Translations under genes and position numbers: made by a program
Shown here: piece after piece, positions 8,698 through 16,204 of the stretch
Position numbering within the stretch: position 1 is the first letter of the stretch
Layout of the letters: every line of letters begins with the position of its first letter
Assembly: GCF_001507555.1 (NCBI RefSeq)
Contig: NZ_LQBO01000002.1
Coordinates: 39,629 to 103,628, forward strand
Length of the DNA: 64,000 nt
Source: Thiomicrospira sp. XS5
GTDB lineage: Bacteria; Pseudomonadota; Gammaproteobacteria; Thiomicrospirales; Thiomicrospiraceae
Reading direction: 5' to 3'
Notes under the pieces: generated by a model
The model's database searches: none
What the model saw: only the letters and a program-made list of their open reading frames with translations
What the model was told of the DNA's origin: nothing

Positions 8698-8962
8698 AGG
8701 GTACCTCTATTAATTCCAGATTGATTCTGGCAACGCCAAGTTATTCAGATCAAGGCGTGAACGTGCAGTCATGTCTAGACCTGGCAAGCGTTCACAACGC
8801 GGAGTTGAATAACTTGGATAAGCCCCTTTGGGCGGGGCTTAAAGGCCACTTCTTCGTTGTTATGCGTCTTGACCTTAGAATGACTAAAGTCTCTGCCGCA
8901 TGCCTAGAATAAGTGGCCTTTAAATCCCGCAGAATTCAACCTGGAATTAATAGAGGCACCCT
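8698..8962. mobile_element. MITE-like structured element with terminal inverted repeats
   Basis: A 265-bp non-coding element bounded by 22-bp terminal inverted repeats (8698-8719 and 8941-8962, 21 of 22 matching), with weaker matching for about 15 bp further in. Inside lie three perfect stems: 12 bp (8736-8747 with 8806-8817, plus inner GTGAACG/CGTTCAC), 7 bp (8820-8826 with 8834-8840) and 13 bp (8839-8851 with 8911-8923). No clear target-site duplication and no transposase are visible. It could be a non-autonomous transposon or a structured RNA. It occupies about half of the otherwise gene-free 8678-9256 gap; the rest shows only a GC hairpin near 9122-9150 and a TATAAT at 9224-9229. Confidence 0.65.
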
Positions 8963-9256
8963 ATGTCAAAGACTGAAATTTACAGGCCGGGCAACACACC
9001 ATTTTGTGGCCCCCGTATTTACGTATTTAGGAGATACAGATTTTAATTCTAAAGATTTTTACTCTCATGTAAAACACTCACTGAGAACGCATGCCGAAAA
9101 TCCTGCCGCCGCCCAGGCCCCTTCCCCTGAAAACAAGCGGTTTTCGCGGGGTGAACGACATTGTGAAAAGATTATGCAAACCTCCGAAAACGGAAACCCG
9201 ACTCGTTTTCGAACGGCATTCGTTATAATAAGCAGAACGAAACGAACGGAACCCAC

Positions 9257-10297
9257 ATGAAGACTGTCTGTACCACACCCGCCAAGCTGATTCTTACCGG
9301 CGAACACTCGGTTTTGTTTGGGGCCCCGGCCCTGTGCATGGCGGTGGCGTTAGACACGGAGTGCGAGGTCACCTTCAAGCCTCTGGACACCTCCGATCAG
9401 CAACCTTTTCTGGAAATTGAACTGACCGATTTTAACCAGAAAATGGCGTATCCGTACCTCACTTGGCAAAAACGCGTCACGCACATTGAATCGCGTTACG
9501 CGCTCTATGAAAAAAACGCTCTGGCCATCCAAACGGTATTACAGCAACCGGTGGACCTCGTTTTATTGGCCCTGCAACAATTTCACAATCTTCAGCGCCT
9601 CAAACCGGGGCATTGGCAGATCAAGTTACGCTCGCATAACTTAAGCGGTAAAGGACTCGGCAGTTCGGCGTCCATCATCATCAGCTTACTGCACAGCTTA
9701 TTCGTCCAACACCAAATCGACATCACCGAAATCGACCTTCTGGCGCTGGCACAGCAAGTGGAATCCCGACAACACGGTGCGTCCAGCGGATTAGACCCGG
9801 CCACGGTGTACAAAGGCGGCTTATTACGCTTTCAGCAAGGCGTGCCATTGCAGCAACTGCCTCACCAGAACTTCAACGCCTGGGTGATCGACACCGGGAA
9901 GCCCCGCTCCACGACCGGGCAAGCCGTCAACCACGTCCACAAGCATTTCACGCATCAAAGCGCTATTTGGGACGAATTTAAACAGGTTGCGTCCGAAATG
10001 GAAACGGCCTGGCAAGCCTCCGATGCCGATCAACTGAATGAAGCAGTGCGTAAAAACCAAGCTTTACTGGAAAAACTGGGCGTGGTGCCGGACAAGGTGA
10101 AAACCTTCATTGCAGCCCTGCATCAGAGCGACTATTCGGCCAAAATCTGCGGGGCGGGCAGCATCAGCGGAGACCAAGCGGGCGTGGTCTTATGCATCGG
10201 CCCGGAAGCGCCAGCGGAGATCTGCGAGGCTTACGGTTACGATTACCACCCTTTGAAACTCAATGAAACCGGGAGCCAATGTGAAGTACATCACTAG
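9257..10297 (+). CDS. GHMP kinase, probable mevalonate kinase
   Basis: A 346-residue GHMP-family kinase that most likely phosphorylates mevalonate. Motif 1 is GEHSVLFGAPAL, motif 2 (ATP phosphate loop) is KGLGSSAS, the HGASSGLDPATV segment matches the mevalonate-kinase substrate/Asp region, and motif 3 is CGAGSISGDQAG. A TATAAT lies at 9224-9229, about 28 bp upstream, with a poor -35. It is first in a run of kinase, kinase and decarboxylase, and its stop overlaps the next gene. The allocation between mevalonate kinase and phosphomevalonate kinase rests on the HGxxSGxD motif and is not certain. Confidence 0.8.
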   Translation: MKTVCTTPAKLILTGEHSVLFGAPALCMAVALDTECEVTFKPLDTSDQQPFLEIELTDFNQKMAYPYLTWQKRVTHIESRYALYEKNALAIQTVLQQPVDLVLLALQQFHNLQRLKPGHWQIKLRSHNLSGKGLGSSASIIISLLHSLFVQHQIDITEIDLLALAQQVESRQHGASSGLDPATVYKGGLLRFQQGVPLQQLPHQNFNAWVIDTGKPRSTTGQAVNHVHKHFTHQSAIWDEFKQVASEMETAWQASDADQLNEAVRKNQALLEKLGVVPDKVKTFIAALHQSDYSAKICGAGSISGDQAGVVLCIGPEAPAEICEAYGYDYHPLKLNETGSQCEVHH

Positions 10298-11204
10298 CGC
10301 CCCCGCCAATATCATGTTGATGGGCGAACACAGTGTCGTTGCCGGCGAAAAAGCCATTGCTTGTGGACTGAACCAACGGCTGCACATCGAATGGCAAGGC
10401 CGTGCCGACCGGAAAATTCACATTTTCTCCGAACTGGGCGATTACGAAACCCATCTCGACAATCTGGGCGACCACCCCAAATTAACCTGGGTATTGGCGG
10501 CGTTGCGCCATTATCAGCCGTCCCTAACGCACGGTTTGACCCTGACCATTCAAAGTGACTTTAAATCCACCCTTGGACTGGGCAGTTCTGCCGCCCTGTT
10601 GGCGGCTTTGCTGGGCGGGTTGGATGCCATCACCGGGCAAACGCCGGATTTTCAACAACGCTTTCAAACCGGTTTACACCTGATACATTCCTTGCAAGGG
10701 CGCGGTTCCGGCACGGATTTGGCAGCCAGCTTAACCGGTGGCGTGGTGTTGTTTGACCCACAAGCACAAACGGTCGAATCGCTCACCAGCCACTTAGCGT
10801 TAACGCTGGTGTACTGTGGTTACAAAACACCCACCGCCGAAGTCCTGCAGAAAGTGGCGGACGACTGGCAGCATCAACCTGACTTACTGGCCGCGCTTTA
10901 CCGCTTAATGGGACAAACCACCGAAGCGGCGTATCTTGCGTTGCAAAACGACAACTCAACCGAATTTTACCGCCTGGTGAATAGCTACCAAGGCTTGATG
11001 GACGCATTAGGCGTCAACGACCCGGTGCTGTCGGATTTGGTTTATCGCTTGCGTCAGGACACCGGGATCGCCGCCAGTAAAATATCCGGTTCCGGCCTGG
11101 GCGATTGCGCCCTGGGATTCGGTCAACTGAGCAGCGCCCTGCCCGGCTTTGACCCCTTGCCCATTGCCATTGACTCACAAGGCCTGGAAATTCAACCACT
11201 TTAA
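10281..11204 (+). CDS. GHMP kinase, probable phosphomevalonate kinase
   Basis: Second GHMP kinase of the pathway block, about 307 residues, probably making mevalonate diphosphate. Motifs are GEHSVVAGEKAI, LGLGSSAA, GRGSGTDLAASLTGG (the GxGSGxDxA form seen in bacterial phosphomevalonate kinases) and SGSGLGDCALGF. The start is uncertain: an ATG at 10263 has no ribosome site, whereas GTG 10281 follows GGGAG with 5-bp spacing and gives VKYITSAPANIM, so I prefer it. Either start lies inside the end of the previous gene, implying coupling. Confidence 0.75.
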   Translation: MKYITSAPANIMLMGEHSVVAGEKAIACGLNQRLHIEWQGRADRKIHIFSELGDYETHLDNLGDHPKLTWVLAALRHYQPSLTHGLTLTIQSDFKSTLGLGSSAALLAALLGGLDAITGQTPDFQQRFQTGLHLIHSLQGRGSGTDLAASLTGGVVLFDPQAQTVESLTSHLALTLVYCGYKTPTAEVLQKVADDWQHQPDLLAALYRLMGQTTEAAYLALQNDNSTEFYRLVNSYQGLMDALGVNDPVLSDLVYRLRQDTGIAASKISGSGLGDCALGFGQLSSALPGFDPLPIAIDSQGLEIQPL

Positions 11205-11240
11205 TCGACTTTGATGAACACGGAAATCATTTGAGACACC

Positions 11241-12230
11241 ATGACACCGACTGAATTCATTCAACACTTACTGCCCGCAAACCCGACACCGGTCAAAAAC
11301 GGTTTCGGCCAGGCGCCGGTCAATATCGCGCTCAGTAAATACTGGGGCAAACGCGATGTGCCCCTCAACCTGCCAACTAACAGCAGCCTATCCATCAGCT
11401 TACCGGAACTCGGCACCGAAACCCGTTTAAGCTGGCATGAAACCGGTCCCGACAAAATCACCTTGAATGGTGAAGAAATGGCACCGGAAGCGCCCTTTGC
11501 CAAGCGCCTGAGCCGTTTTCTGGATTTCTTTCGGCCTGACGCTCAGGGCAGCTTTCAGGTTGACACCCTCAACACCGTGCCCACGGCGGCGGGATTGGCC
11601 TCCTCCGCATCGGGTTACGCGGCCTTAGTCAAGGCGCTGGACGACTGTTTTCAGTGGCAACTCTCCTCGCGCGACCTGTCGTTACTGGCCCGTTTAGGCA
11701 GTGGCAGCGCCAGCCGCTCCTTGTACGATGGTTTTGCCATCTGGCATAAAGGGGAACGTGAAGATGGCTTGGACAGTTATGCCGAGAAAATTGACCAGGC
11801 CTGGCCGGAATTTTGTATTGGTTTATTGGAAATCGATACCTCTGCGAAACCCGTTGGTTCAACGCAAGGGATGCAGCAAACGGTCAAGCATTGCGAACTT
11901 TACCAGGCCTGGCCAAAAAAGGCGGAGCAGGATTTAGCGAAAATCCATCGTGCGATTCTAGACAAAGACTTTCAAACACTGGGCGAGACCGCGGAAAACA
12001 ATGCTTTGGCAATGCACGCCACCATGATTGCCACCTGGCCGCCGATTCTGTATTGGCAACCGGAGTCGGTCGCCGCCATGCACCGGGTCTGGCAGTTGCG
12101 CCAAGAAGGTGTAATGGTGTATTTCACCATGGATGCCGGGCCGAATTTAAAATTACTGTTTCCAGAAACAGAAACGCCCGCGTTAATGCGGGCGTTTCCG
12201 GAAATGAAATGTCTTCAACCGTTTGCTTGA
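11241..12230 (+). CDS. mvaD: Diphosphomevalonate decarboxylase
   Basis: ATP-dependent decarboxylation of mevalonate diphosphate to IPP, the last step of the pathway. The 329-residue protein has APVNIALSKYWGKRD, PTNSSLS, the phosphate loop TAAGLASSASGYAAL, GSGSASRSLYDGF and DAGPNLKLL with the catalytic Asp, all diagnostic. Two exact CCAGGCCTGG copies 108 bp apart (11795, 11903) encode QAW in the C-terminal half. A perfect 11-bp stem lies inside the last codons (12171-12198). The gene converges on sspB with only a 16-bp gap. Confidence 0.93.
   Translation: MTPTEFIQHLLPANPTPVKNGFGQAPVNIALSKYWGKRDVPLNLPTNSSLSISLPELGTETRLSWHETGPDKITLNGEEMAPEAPFAKRLSRFLDFFRPDAQGSFQVDTLNTVPTAAGLASSASGYAALVKALDDCFQWQLSSRDLSLLARLGSGSASRSLYDGFAIWHKGEREDGLDSYAEKIDQAWPEFCIGLLEIDTSAKPVGSTQGMQQTVKHCELYQAWPKKAEQDLAKIHRAILDKDFQTLGETAENNALAMHATMIATWPPILYWQPESVAAMHRVWQLRQEGVMVYFTMDAGPNLKLLFPETETPALMRAFPEMKCLQPFA
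12171..12198 (+). other. Perfect hairpin inside the 3' end of mvaD
   Basis: GAAACGCCCGC pairs exactly with GCGGGCGTTTC around a 6-nt loop, about 32 bp before the mvaD stop. The flanking AAAC/GTTT pairing looks like a terminator stem, but the T-run is only three bases. It could stabilise the 3' end or weakly terminate convergent sspB transcription. Confidence 0.6.
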
Positions 12231-12246
12231 AGCGGCTTTAAACCCT

Positions 12247-12729
12247 TTATTTGACCACCGACAGGTGTGATCCTTTTTTGGGCTTATTCGACTTATTGGG
12301 TTTATCGTCTTTGTCGGTTTTTTGAGCGGTTTTCTCTGAACCCTCATCAGACACACCGGAATCCTTCACGGCCGACATGGTCGGCTTGGACGGTGTTTCG
12401 GCCGCTTCTTCCGGATAAGGTTCCGGCGGGAACGGCATGCCTTGGCCGTTTTCACGCGCAAATATCGCTAAAACGGCTTCCGGCGGAAAGCCCAAGCGTC
12501 TTTCGATACCTTGAAAACGGGCCTTGAAACTGAACCAGTCATTTGCAAACTGCAACTCGCGGATGGCATTCGGGTGGACATTCAACACAATGACCCCGTC
12601 CTGCGCAAAATCCATCGGCACTTCAATCCCCGGATAATTGGCATCCACTTGCACATGCGGCGTCCAGTCATTATCGACAATCCAGTCGAACATGGCACGA
12701 ATCATATAAGGGCGATTGGAAATCATCAT
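12247..12729 (-). CDS. sspB: ClpXP specificity-enhancing factor SspB
   Basis: Adaptor that delivers ssrA-tagged proteins to ClpXP. The 160-residue protein has the conserved N-terminal RPYMIRAMFDWIVDNDWTPH and AIFARENGQGMPF, then an unstructured acidic and Lys-rich tail ending in GSHLSVVK, the usual ClpX-docking C-terminus. It follows sspA by 10 bp in the classical sspAB operon order. Confidence 0.93.
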   Translation of the reverse strand: MMISNRPYMIRAMFDWIVDNDWTPHVQVDANYPGIEVPMDFAQDGVIVLNVHPNAIRELQFANDWFSFKARFQGIERRLGFPPEAVLAIFARENGQGMPFPPEPYPEEAAETPSKPTMSAVKDSGVSDEGSEKTAQKTDKDDKPNKSNKPKKGSHLSVVK

Positions 12730-12739
12730 CAGGCTCGCT

Positions 12740-13381
12740 TTAAACCACTTCTCGCATGTCTAACTCGTCGTCTGACAAGCTGTCCGGGAACTCTTCACGC
12801 GCCAGCACTTTTTCCGCATAGTCAATGACCGGCTTGGCGGACTTCGGCAAGTCAATTCCCAGGTACGGCAAACGCCACATAAGAACCGCCAAACTGACGT
12901 CAACCAATGAATACTCATCGCTCATGAAATACGGCTGATGCTCAAACACCGGAATCATTTGAATCAAACGTTCCTGCAAATCGCGGCGCGCTTCCTTGAC
13001 TTCTTTGTCATCGTCGCTGTTCACGATGATTTCGGCCAGTTGATACCATTCCTGTTCGATTTGACGTAGCATCTGACGCGAACGCGCTTTGGAAATCGGA
13101 TCCACCGACAACAACGGCGGATGCGGGAAGCGCTCGTCCAGATACTCGACAATGACTTGCGGATCGTACAACACCAAATCACGATCCACCAAGGTTGGCA
13201 AGGTGCCATACGGGTTCAACTCCAGCAGATCTTCCGGAATGCCTTCACTGGTATCCACTTCGATGATTTCCAAAGGGATGTCTTTCTCTTGCGCCATTAA
13301 ACGCACACGGTGTGAGCTTGGGCCTTTGGAATCTGAAAATAAGGTCATTACGGATCTTTGCGTGATAGGCAAATCTGACAT
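12740..13381 (-). CDS. sspA: Stringent starvation protein A (GST fold)
   Basis: RNA-polymerase-associated regulator of the glutathione-S-transferase fold, 213 residues. The N-terminal thioredoxin-like domain has VMTLFSDSKGPSSHRVRL and NPYGTLPTLVDRDL; the C-terminal helical domain follows. The ATG at 13381 is preceded by CCAGGAGAACTCC; an in-frame ATG at 13423 upstream lacks a ribosome site and would add a non-homologous extension. A TTGACA-containing promoter lies about 85 bp upstream. Confidence 0.92.
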   Translation of the reverse strand: MSDLPITQRSVMTLFSDSKGPSSHRVRLMAQEKDIPLEIIEVDTSEGIPEDLLELNPYGTLPTLVDRDLVLYDPQVIVEYLDERFPHPPLLSVDPISKARSRQMLRQIEQEWYQLAEIIVNSDDDKEVKEARRDLQERLIQMIPVFEHQPYFMSDEYSLVDVSLAVLMWRLPYLGIDLPKSAKPVIDYAEKVLAREEFPDSLSDDELDMREVV

Positions 13382-13464
13382 GGAGTTCTCCTGGAAATCG
13401 ATCGTCGATGTTATTGTTTTCAAAGCCTTTAGCGTATCGAACGCAAGTGCTTCCGATTACAGCT

Positions 13465-13493
13465 TCATTAAGCCATTATACATGGCCTGTCAA
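13465..13493 (-). promoter_or_regulatory. Candidate sigma-70 promoter of sspAB
   Basis: On the minus strand a perfect TTGACA (13488-13493) is followed after 17 bp by TAATGA (13465-13470). A TATAAT also occurs at 13475-13480 but is too close to the TTGACA to pair with it. The leader to sspA would be about 75 nt. Confidence 0.5.
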
Positions 13494-13506
13494 GCCCTCT
13501 TTTACC

Positions 13507-14466
13507 TCAAGATTCTTCGATGGCAAATGGCACAATCTCGCGAATGTCTTCAGCCTGAAACGCCAACATCAGCAAGCGATCCACCCCTAAGGCCACCCCG
13601 GAACACTCCGGTAAACCGTCAACGGCCAAAGCGGTCAACAAGGCGTCATCCAGCGGAACCTTCGACAGGCCGTTTTCCGCACGTTGAACCAGGTCGACTT
13701 CAAAACGACGGCGATATTCGTCGGCATCGGCCAATTCCTGATACCCATTGGCCAACTCCATGCCGTCGACAAACACTTCAAAGCGCAAAGCCAAACGGTC
13801 ATCTTGCGGATGAAGCTGTGCCAAGGCCGCTTCGCGCGCCGGGTAATGAGACAAGCAGGTGATTTTCCCCCGCCCCAATTGCGGTTCGATGACCTCGGTC
13901 AACACCAATTGTTCCCATAACGGTTTATCGTCGGCGTCCACTCCGACAATTTCCGGCACGCCATGCGCGGTCAGGCAGGCCTGGCAGGTTTCGGCACGGG
14001 CGTTATGAATGGCTTCCAACCCGGCATAGGATGCAAACGCGTCTTCATAGGAAATCATTTCCACCGGGCGGTCGCCGAGCAGGGATTGCACAACTTTGAC
14101 GGTTTCGTCCATCATCGCACGTAAATCGAATCCCAAGCGATACCACTCCAAGAGGGTAAACTCGACTTGGTGTCGCCGACTGACATCGCCATCCCGAAAC
14201 ACCTTACCGAGATAGAAAATATCGCCACTGCCAGCGCATAACAAACGCTTCATCGGATATTCCGGCGAGGTGTGCAAATAAAAGGTGCGGGGGTCGGCCT
14301 GACCGGGCACCTGAACCTGGGTACTGAGCGAGCGTAGATGCAGGTCCGGCGTGGCGGCGGACGAGAGAATCGGCGTATCCACCTCCATCACCGAGCGGGC
14401 ATAAAAAAACGCCCGCAGGGTTTTCAAAGCCTGCGAGCGTTTTTTCAAGTGGTCAATCGATGTCAT
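13507..14466 (-). CDS. epmA: EF-P--(R)-beta-lysine ligase EpmA
   Basis: Class II lysyl-tRNA-synthetase paralogue that attaches (R)-beta-lysine to EF-P. The 319-residue protein lacks the anticodon-binding domain, as expected. Motif 2 region: KVFRDGDVSRRHQVEFTLLEWYR; motif 3: GVALGVDRLLML. It sits 27 bp downstream of its substrate gene efp. An intrinsic terminator structure is embedded in codons 8 to 21, encoding KKRSQALKTLRAFF, so efp transcripts may mostly stop inside this gene. Confidence 0.93.
   Translation of the reverse strand: MTSIDHLKKRSQALKTLRAFFYARSVMEVDTPILSSAATPDLHLRSLSTQVQVPGQADPRTFYLHTSPEYPMKRLLCAGSGDIFYLGKVFRDGDVSRRHQVEFTLLEWYRLGFDLRAMMDETVKVVQSLLGDRPVEMISYEDAFASYAGLEAIHNARAETCQACLTAHGVPEIVGVDADDKPLWEQLVLTEVIEPQLGRGKITCLSHYPAREAALAQLHPQDDRLALRFEVFVDGMELANGYQELADADEYRRRFEVDLVQRAENGLSKVPLDDALLTALAVDGLPECSGVALGVDRLLMLAFQAEDIREIVPFAIEES
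14404..14445 (-). terminator. Intrinsic terminator inside the 5' end of epmA
   Basis: On the minus strand a 16-bp stem (one G-U pair) with a 10-nt loop is followed by seven U. It lies 49-90 nt past the efp stop but within the epmA coding sequence. It has every feature of a rho-independent terminator for efp. Confidence 0.75.
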
Positions 14467-14493
14467 GCGTCGCCTCGATTGAAACCCATCAAC

Positions 14494-15060
14494 TTACTTG
14501 GCGCGGGAAACGTATTCCCCGGTCTGGGTGTTGCACACCACCTGTTCGCCGATCTGAATGAACAACGGGACTTGCACCACGGCGCCCGTGGACAAAGTGG
14601 CTGGCTTGCCGCCGGTTCCGGCCGTGTCGCCTTTCAAGCCCGGATCGGTTTCCGTGACTTCCAAGGTCACTTGTTTCGGCGGCAATACAGAAATCGGATC
14701 ACCGTTCCATAAGGTCACGGTGCAGACATCTTGCTCGATCAGCCACTTGCTGACATCGGCCACGGCCGCTTCACCGGCTTGATACTGCTCGAACGAATCC
14801 GGGTCCATAAAGTGCCAGAATTCACCGTCGTTGTACAAATATTGCAATTCGGTGTCCATGACATCAGCCGCTTCGACTTTTTCACCGGATTTGAAAGTTT
14901 TTTCCAACACGCGTCCGGTAATCAGGTTACGGAATTTCACACGGTTAAACGCCTGACCTTTCCCCGGTTGAACAATTTGGTTGTCCACAATGGTACACGG
15001 TTGACCGTCCATCAAAAACTTCAAACCGTTTTTAAATTCGTTCGTACTGACTGTTGCCAT
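14494..15060 (-). CDS. efp: Translation elongation factor P
   Basis: Relieves ribosome stalling at polyproline stretches. The 188-residue protein has the three-barrel EF-P layout, and Lys34 in QPGKGQA is the residue beta-lysylated by EpmA/EpmB. Both modification genes flank it, epmA downstream on the same strand and epmB divergently upstream, so the full EpmAB system is in one place. No EpmC hydroxylase is seen. The terminator that should end its transcript lies inside epmA. Confidence 0.96.
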   Translation of the reverse strand: MATVSTNEFKNGLKFLMDGQPCTIVDNQIVQPGKGQAFNRVKFRNLITGRVLEKTFKSGEKVEAADVMDTELQYLYNDGEFWHFMDPDSFEQYQAGEAAVADVSKWLIEQDVCTVTLWNGDPISVLPPKQVTLEVTETDPGLKGDTAGTGGKPATLSTGAVVQVPLFIQIGEQVVCNTQTGEYVSRAK

Positions 15061-15234
15061 GATTTTTTCACCCTTAGATTCACGCCGAGAAAACAGGAGT
15101 CGGCGCGCATTGAACTCTTTTCATGTAAAATAAGCCGCATATTTTAACGCAACTCCACCCGTGAAGGTAGTTTCTTCTCACAAAACCGGGAAACCGGGTC
15201 CGATTCGTTCATGGGCAGAACAACACGGAACCAC

Positions 15235-16182
15235 ATGATTCAATCCACCGAACAACTGTGCGACTTAATCGAACTCGCGCCGGAAACTCTGGCGCTGGAC
15301 GTCAACAGCCCCTTCCCGCTCAAAGTGCCCAAACACTTTGCGCAGCAAATTGAAAAAGGCCAGCCAAACGACCCCTTGTTACGACAAATTCTGCCAGACC
15401 TGGCGGAACGGCAAGCCGTGCCCGGTTTCGTCGCCGACCCGGTGGGCGATTTGCAGTCCAACCCGCAACCGGGGTTGATTCACAAATACCACGGTCGCGC
15501 CTTGTTGATTGCCAGCCCGCGTTGCGACATCCACTGCCGTTACTGTTTTCGCCGCCACTTTCCTTACGAGCAGGCCAAAAAACAACACTGGCAAGCCGCC
15601 ATCGACACCTTGAAAAACACAGCCGACATCGAAGAAGTGATTCTCAGCGGCGGTGACCCCATGACCTTGTCGGAAAACGCCCTGATGGATTTAATCGGCG
15701 AACTGGAAGCCATTCCGCATTTAACAACGTTACGCATTCACAGCCGCACGCCGGTGGTGGCACCGGAGCGCGCCAATCGCCCGCAACTGCTGGCAAAACT
15801 GTCGCAAAGCCGTTTGCAAACGGTGCTTGTCGTGCACTGCAACCACCCCAACGAGTTGAGCGAGCAAACCGCCGCCTGTTTGCAGGCGTACCGTAACGCC
15901 GGGGTGACATTACTCAACCAGTCGGTGCTCTTGAAAGGCGTCAACGATTCGGCTGACACCTTGGCGGCCTTGAGCAAAAAACTCTTCCGCCAGGGGGTTT
16001 TACCGTATTATTGTCACCTATTGGATAAGGTCGCGGGCGCGGGCGACTTTGACATCGAAAACGACCAGGCCTGGTCGATTTTCGAACAATTACGCCGCCG
16101 CCTGCCGGGCTATTTGGTGCCGCGATTTGTCGAGGAAATTGCCGGCGAACCCTATAAGACATTGCTCACAAAACGCTTTTAA
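15235..16182 (+). CDS. epmB: EF-P beta-lysylation protein EpmB (radical SAM aminomutase)
   Basis: Radical-SAM, PLP-dependent lysine 2,3-aminomutase relative that makes (R)-beta-lysine for EF-P. The 315-residue protein carries the 4Fe-4S/SAM motif CDIHCRYC and the SGGDPMT motif, and is shorter at the C-terminus than clostridial KamA, as EpmB is. The ATG at 15235 has GGAA upstream; a longer start at 15211 has none. It is divergent from efp with about 170 bp between. CCAGGCCTGG at 16065 encodes QAW. Confidence 0.92.
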   Translation: MIQSTEQLCDLIELAPETLALDVNSPFPLKVPKHFAQQIEKGQPNDPLLRQILPDLAERQAVPGFVADPVGDLQSNPQPGLIHKYHGRALLIASPRCDIHCRYCFRRHFPYEQAKKQHWQAAIDTLKNTADIEEVILSGGDPMTLSENALMDLIGELEAIPHLTTLRIHSRTPVVAPERANRPQLLAKLSQSRLQTVLVVHCNHPNELSEQTAACLQAYRNAGVTLLNQSVLLKGVNDSADTLAALSKKLFRQGVLPYYCHLLDKVAGAGDFDIENDQAWSIFEQLRRRLPGYLVPRFVEEIAGEPYKTLLTKRF

Positions 16183-16204
16183 CCGAAACGGATTGACCGA
16201 ATTT

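Noticed and set aside
9122..9150. GC hairpin upstream of the mevalonate kinase
   Set aside because: Pairing is broken and there is no U-tract; nothing downstream to terminate.
8913..9260. A 115-codon frame across the end of the repeat element
   Set aside because: Starts inside the hairpin element, has no ribosome site, no domain and biased composition.
13089..13862. A 257-codon frame antisense to sspA and epmA
   Set aside because: Crosses two well-supported genes on the other strand; no recognisable motif.
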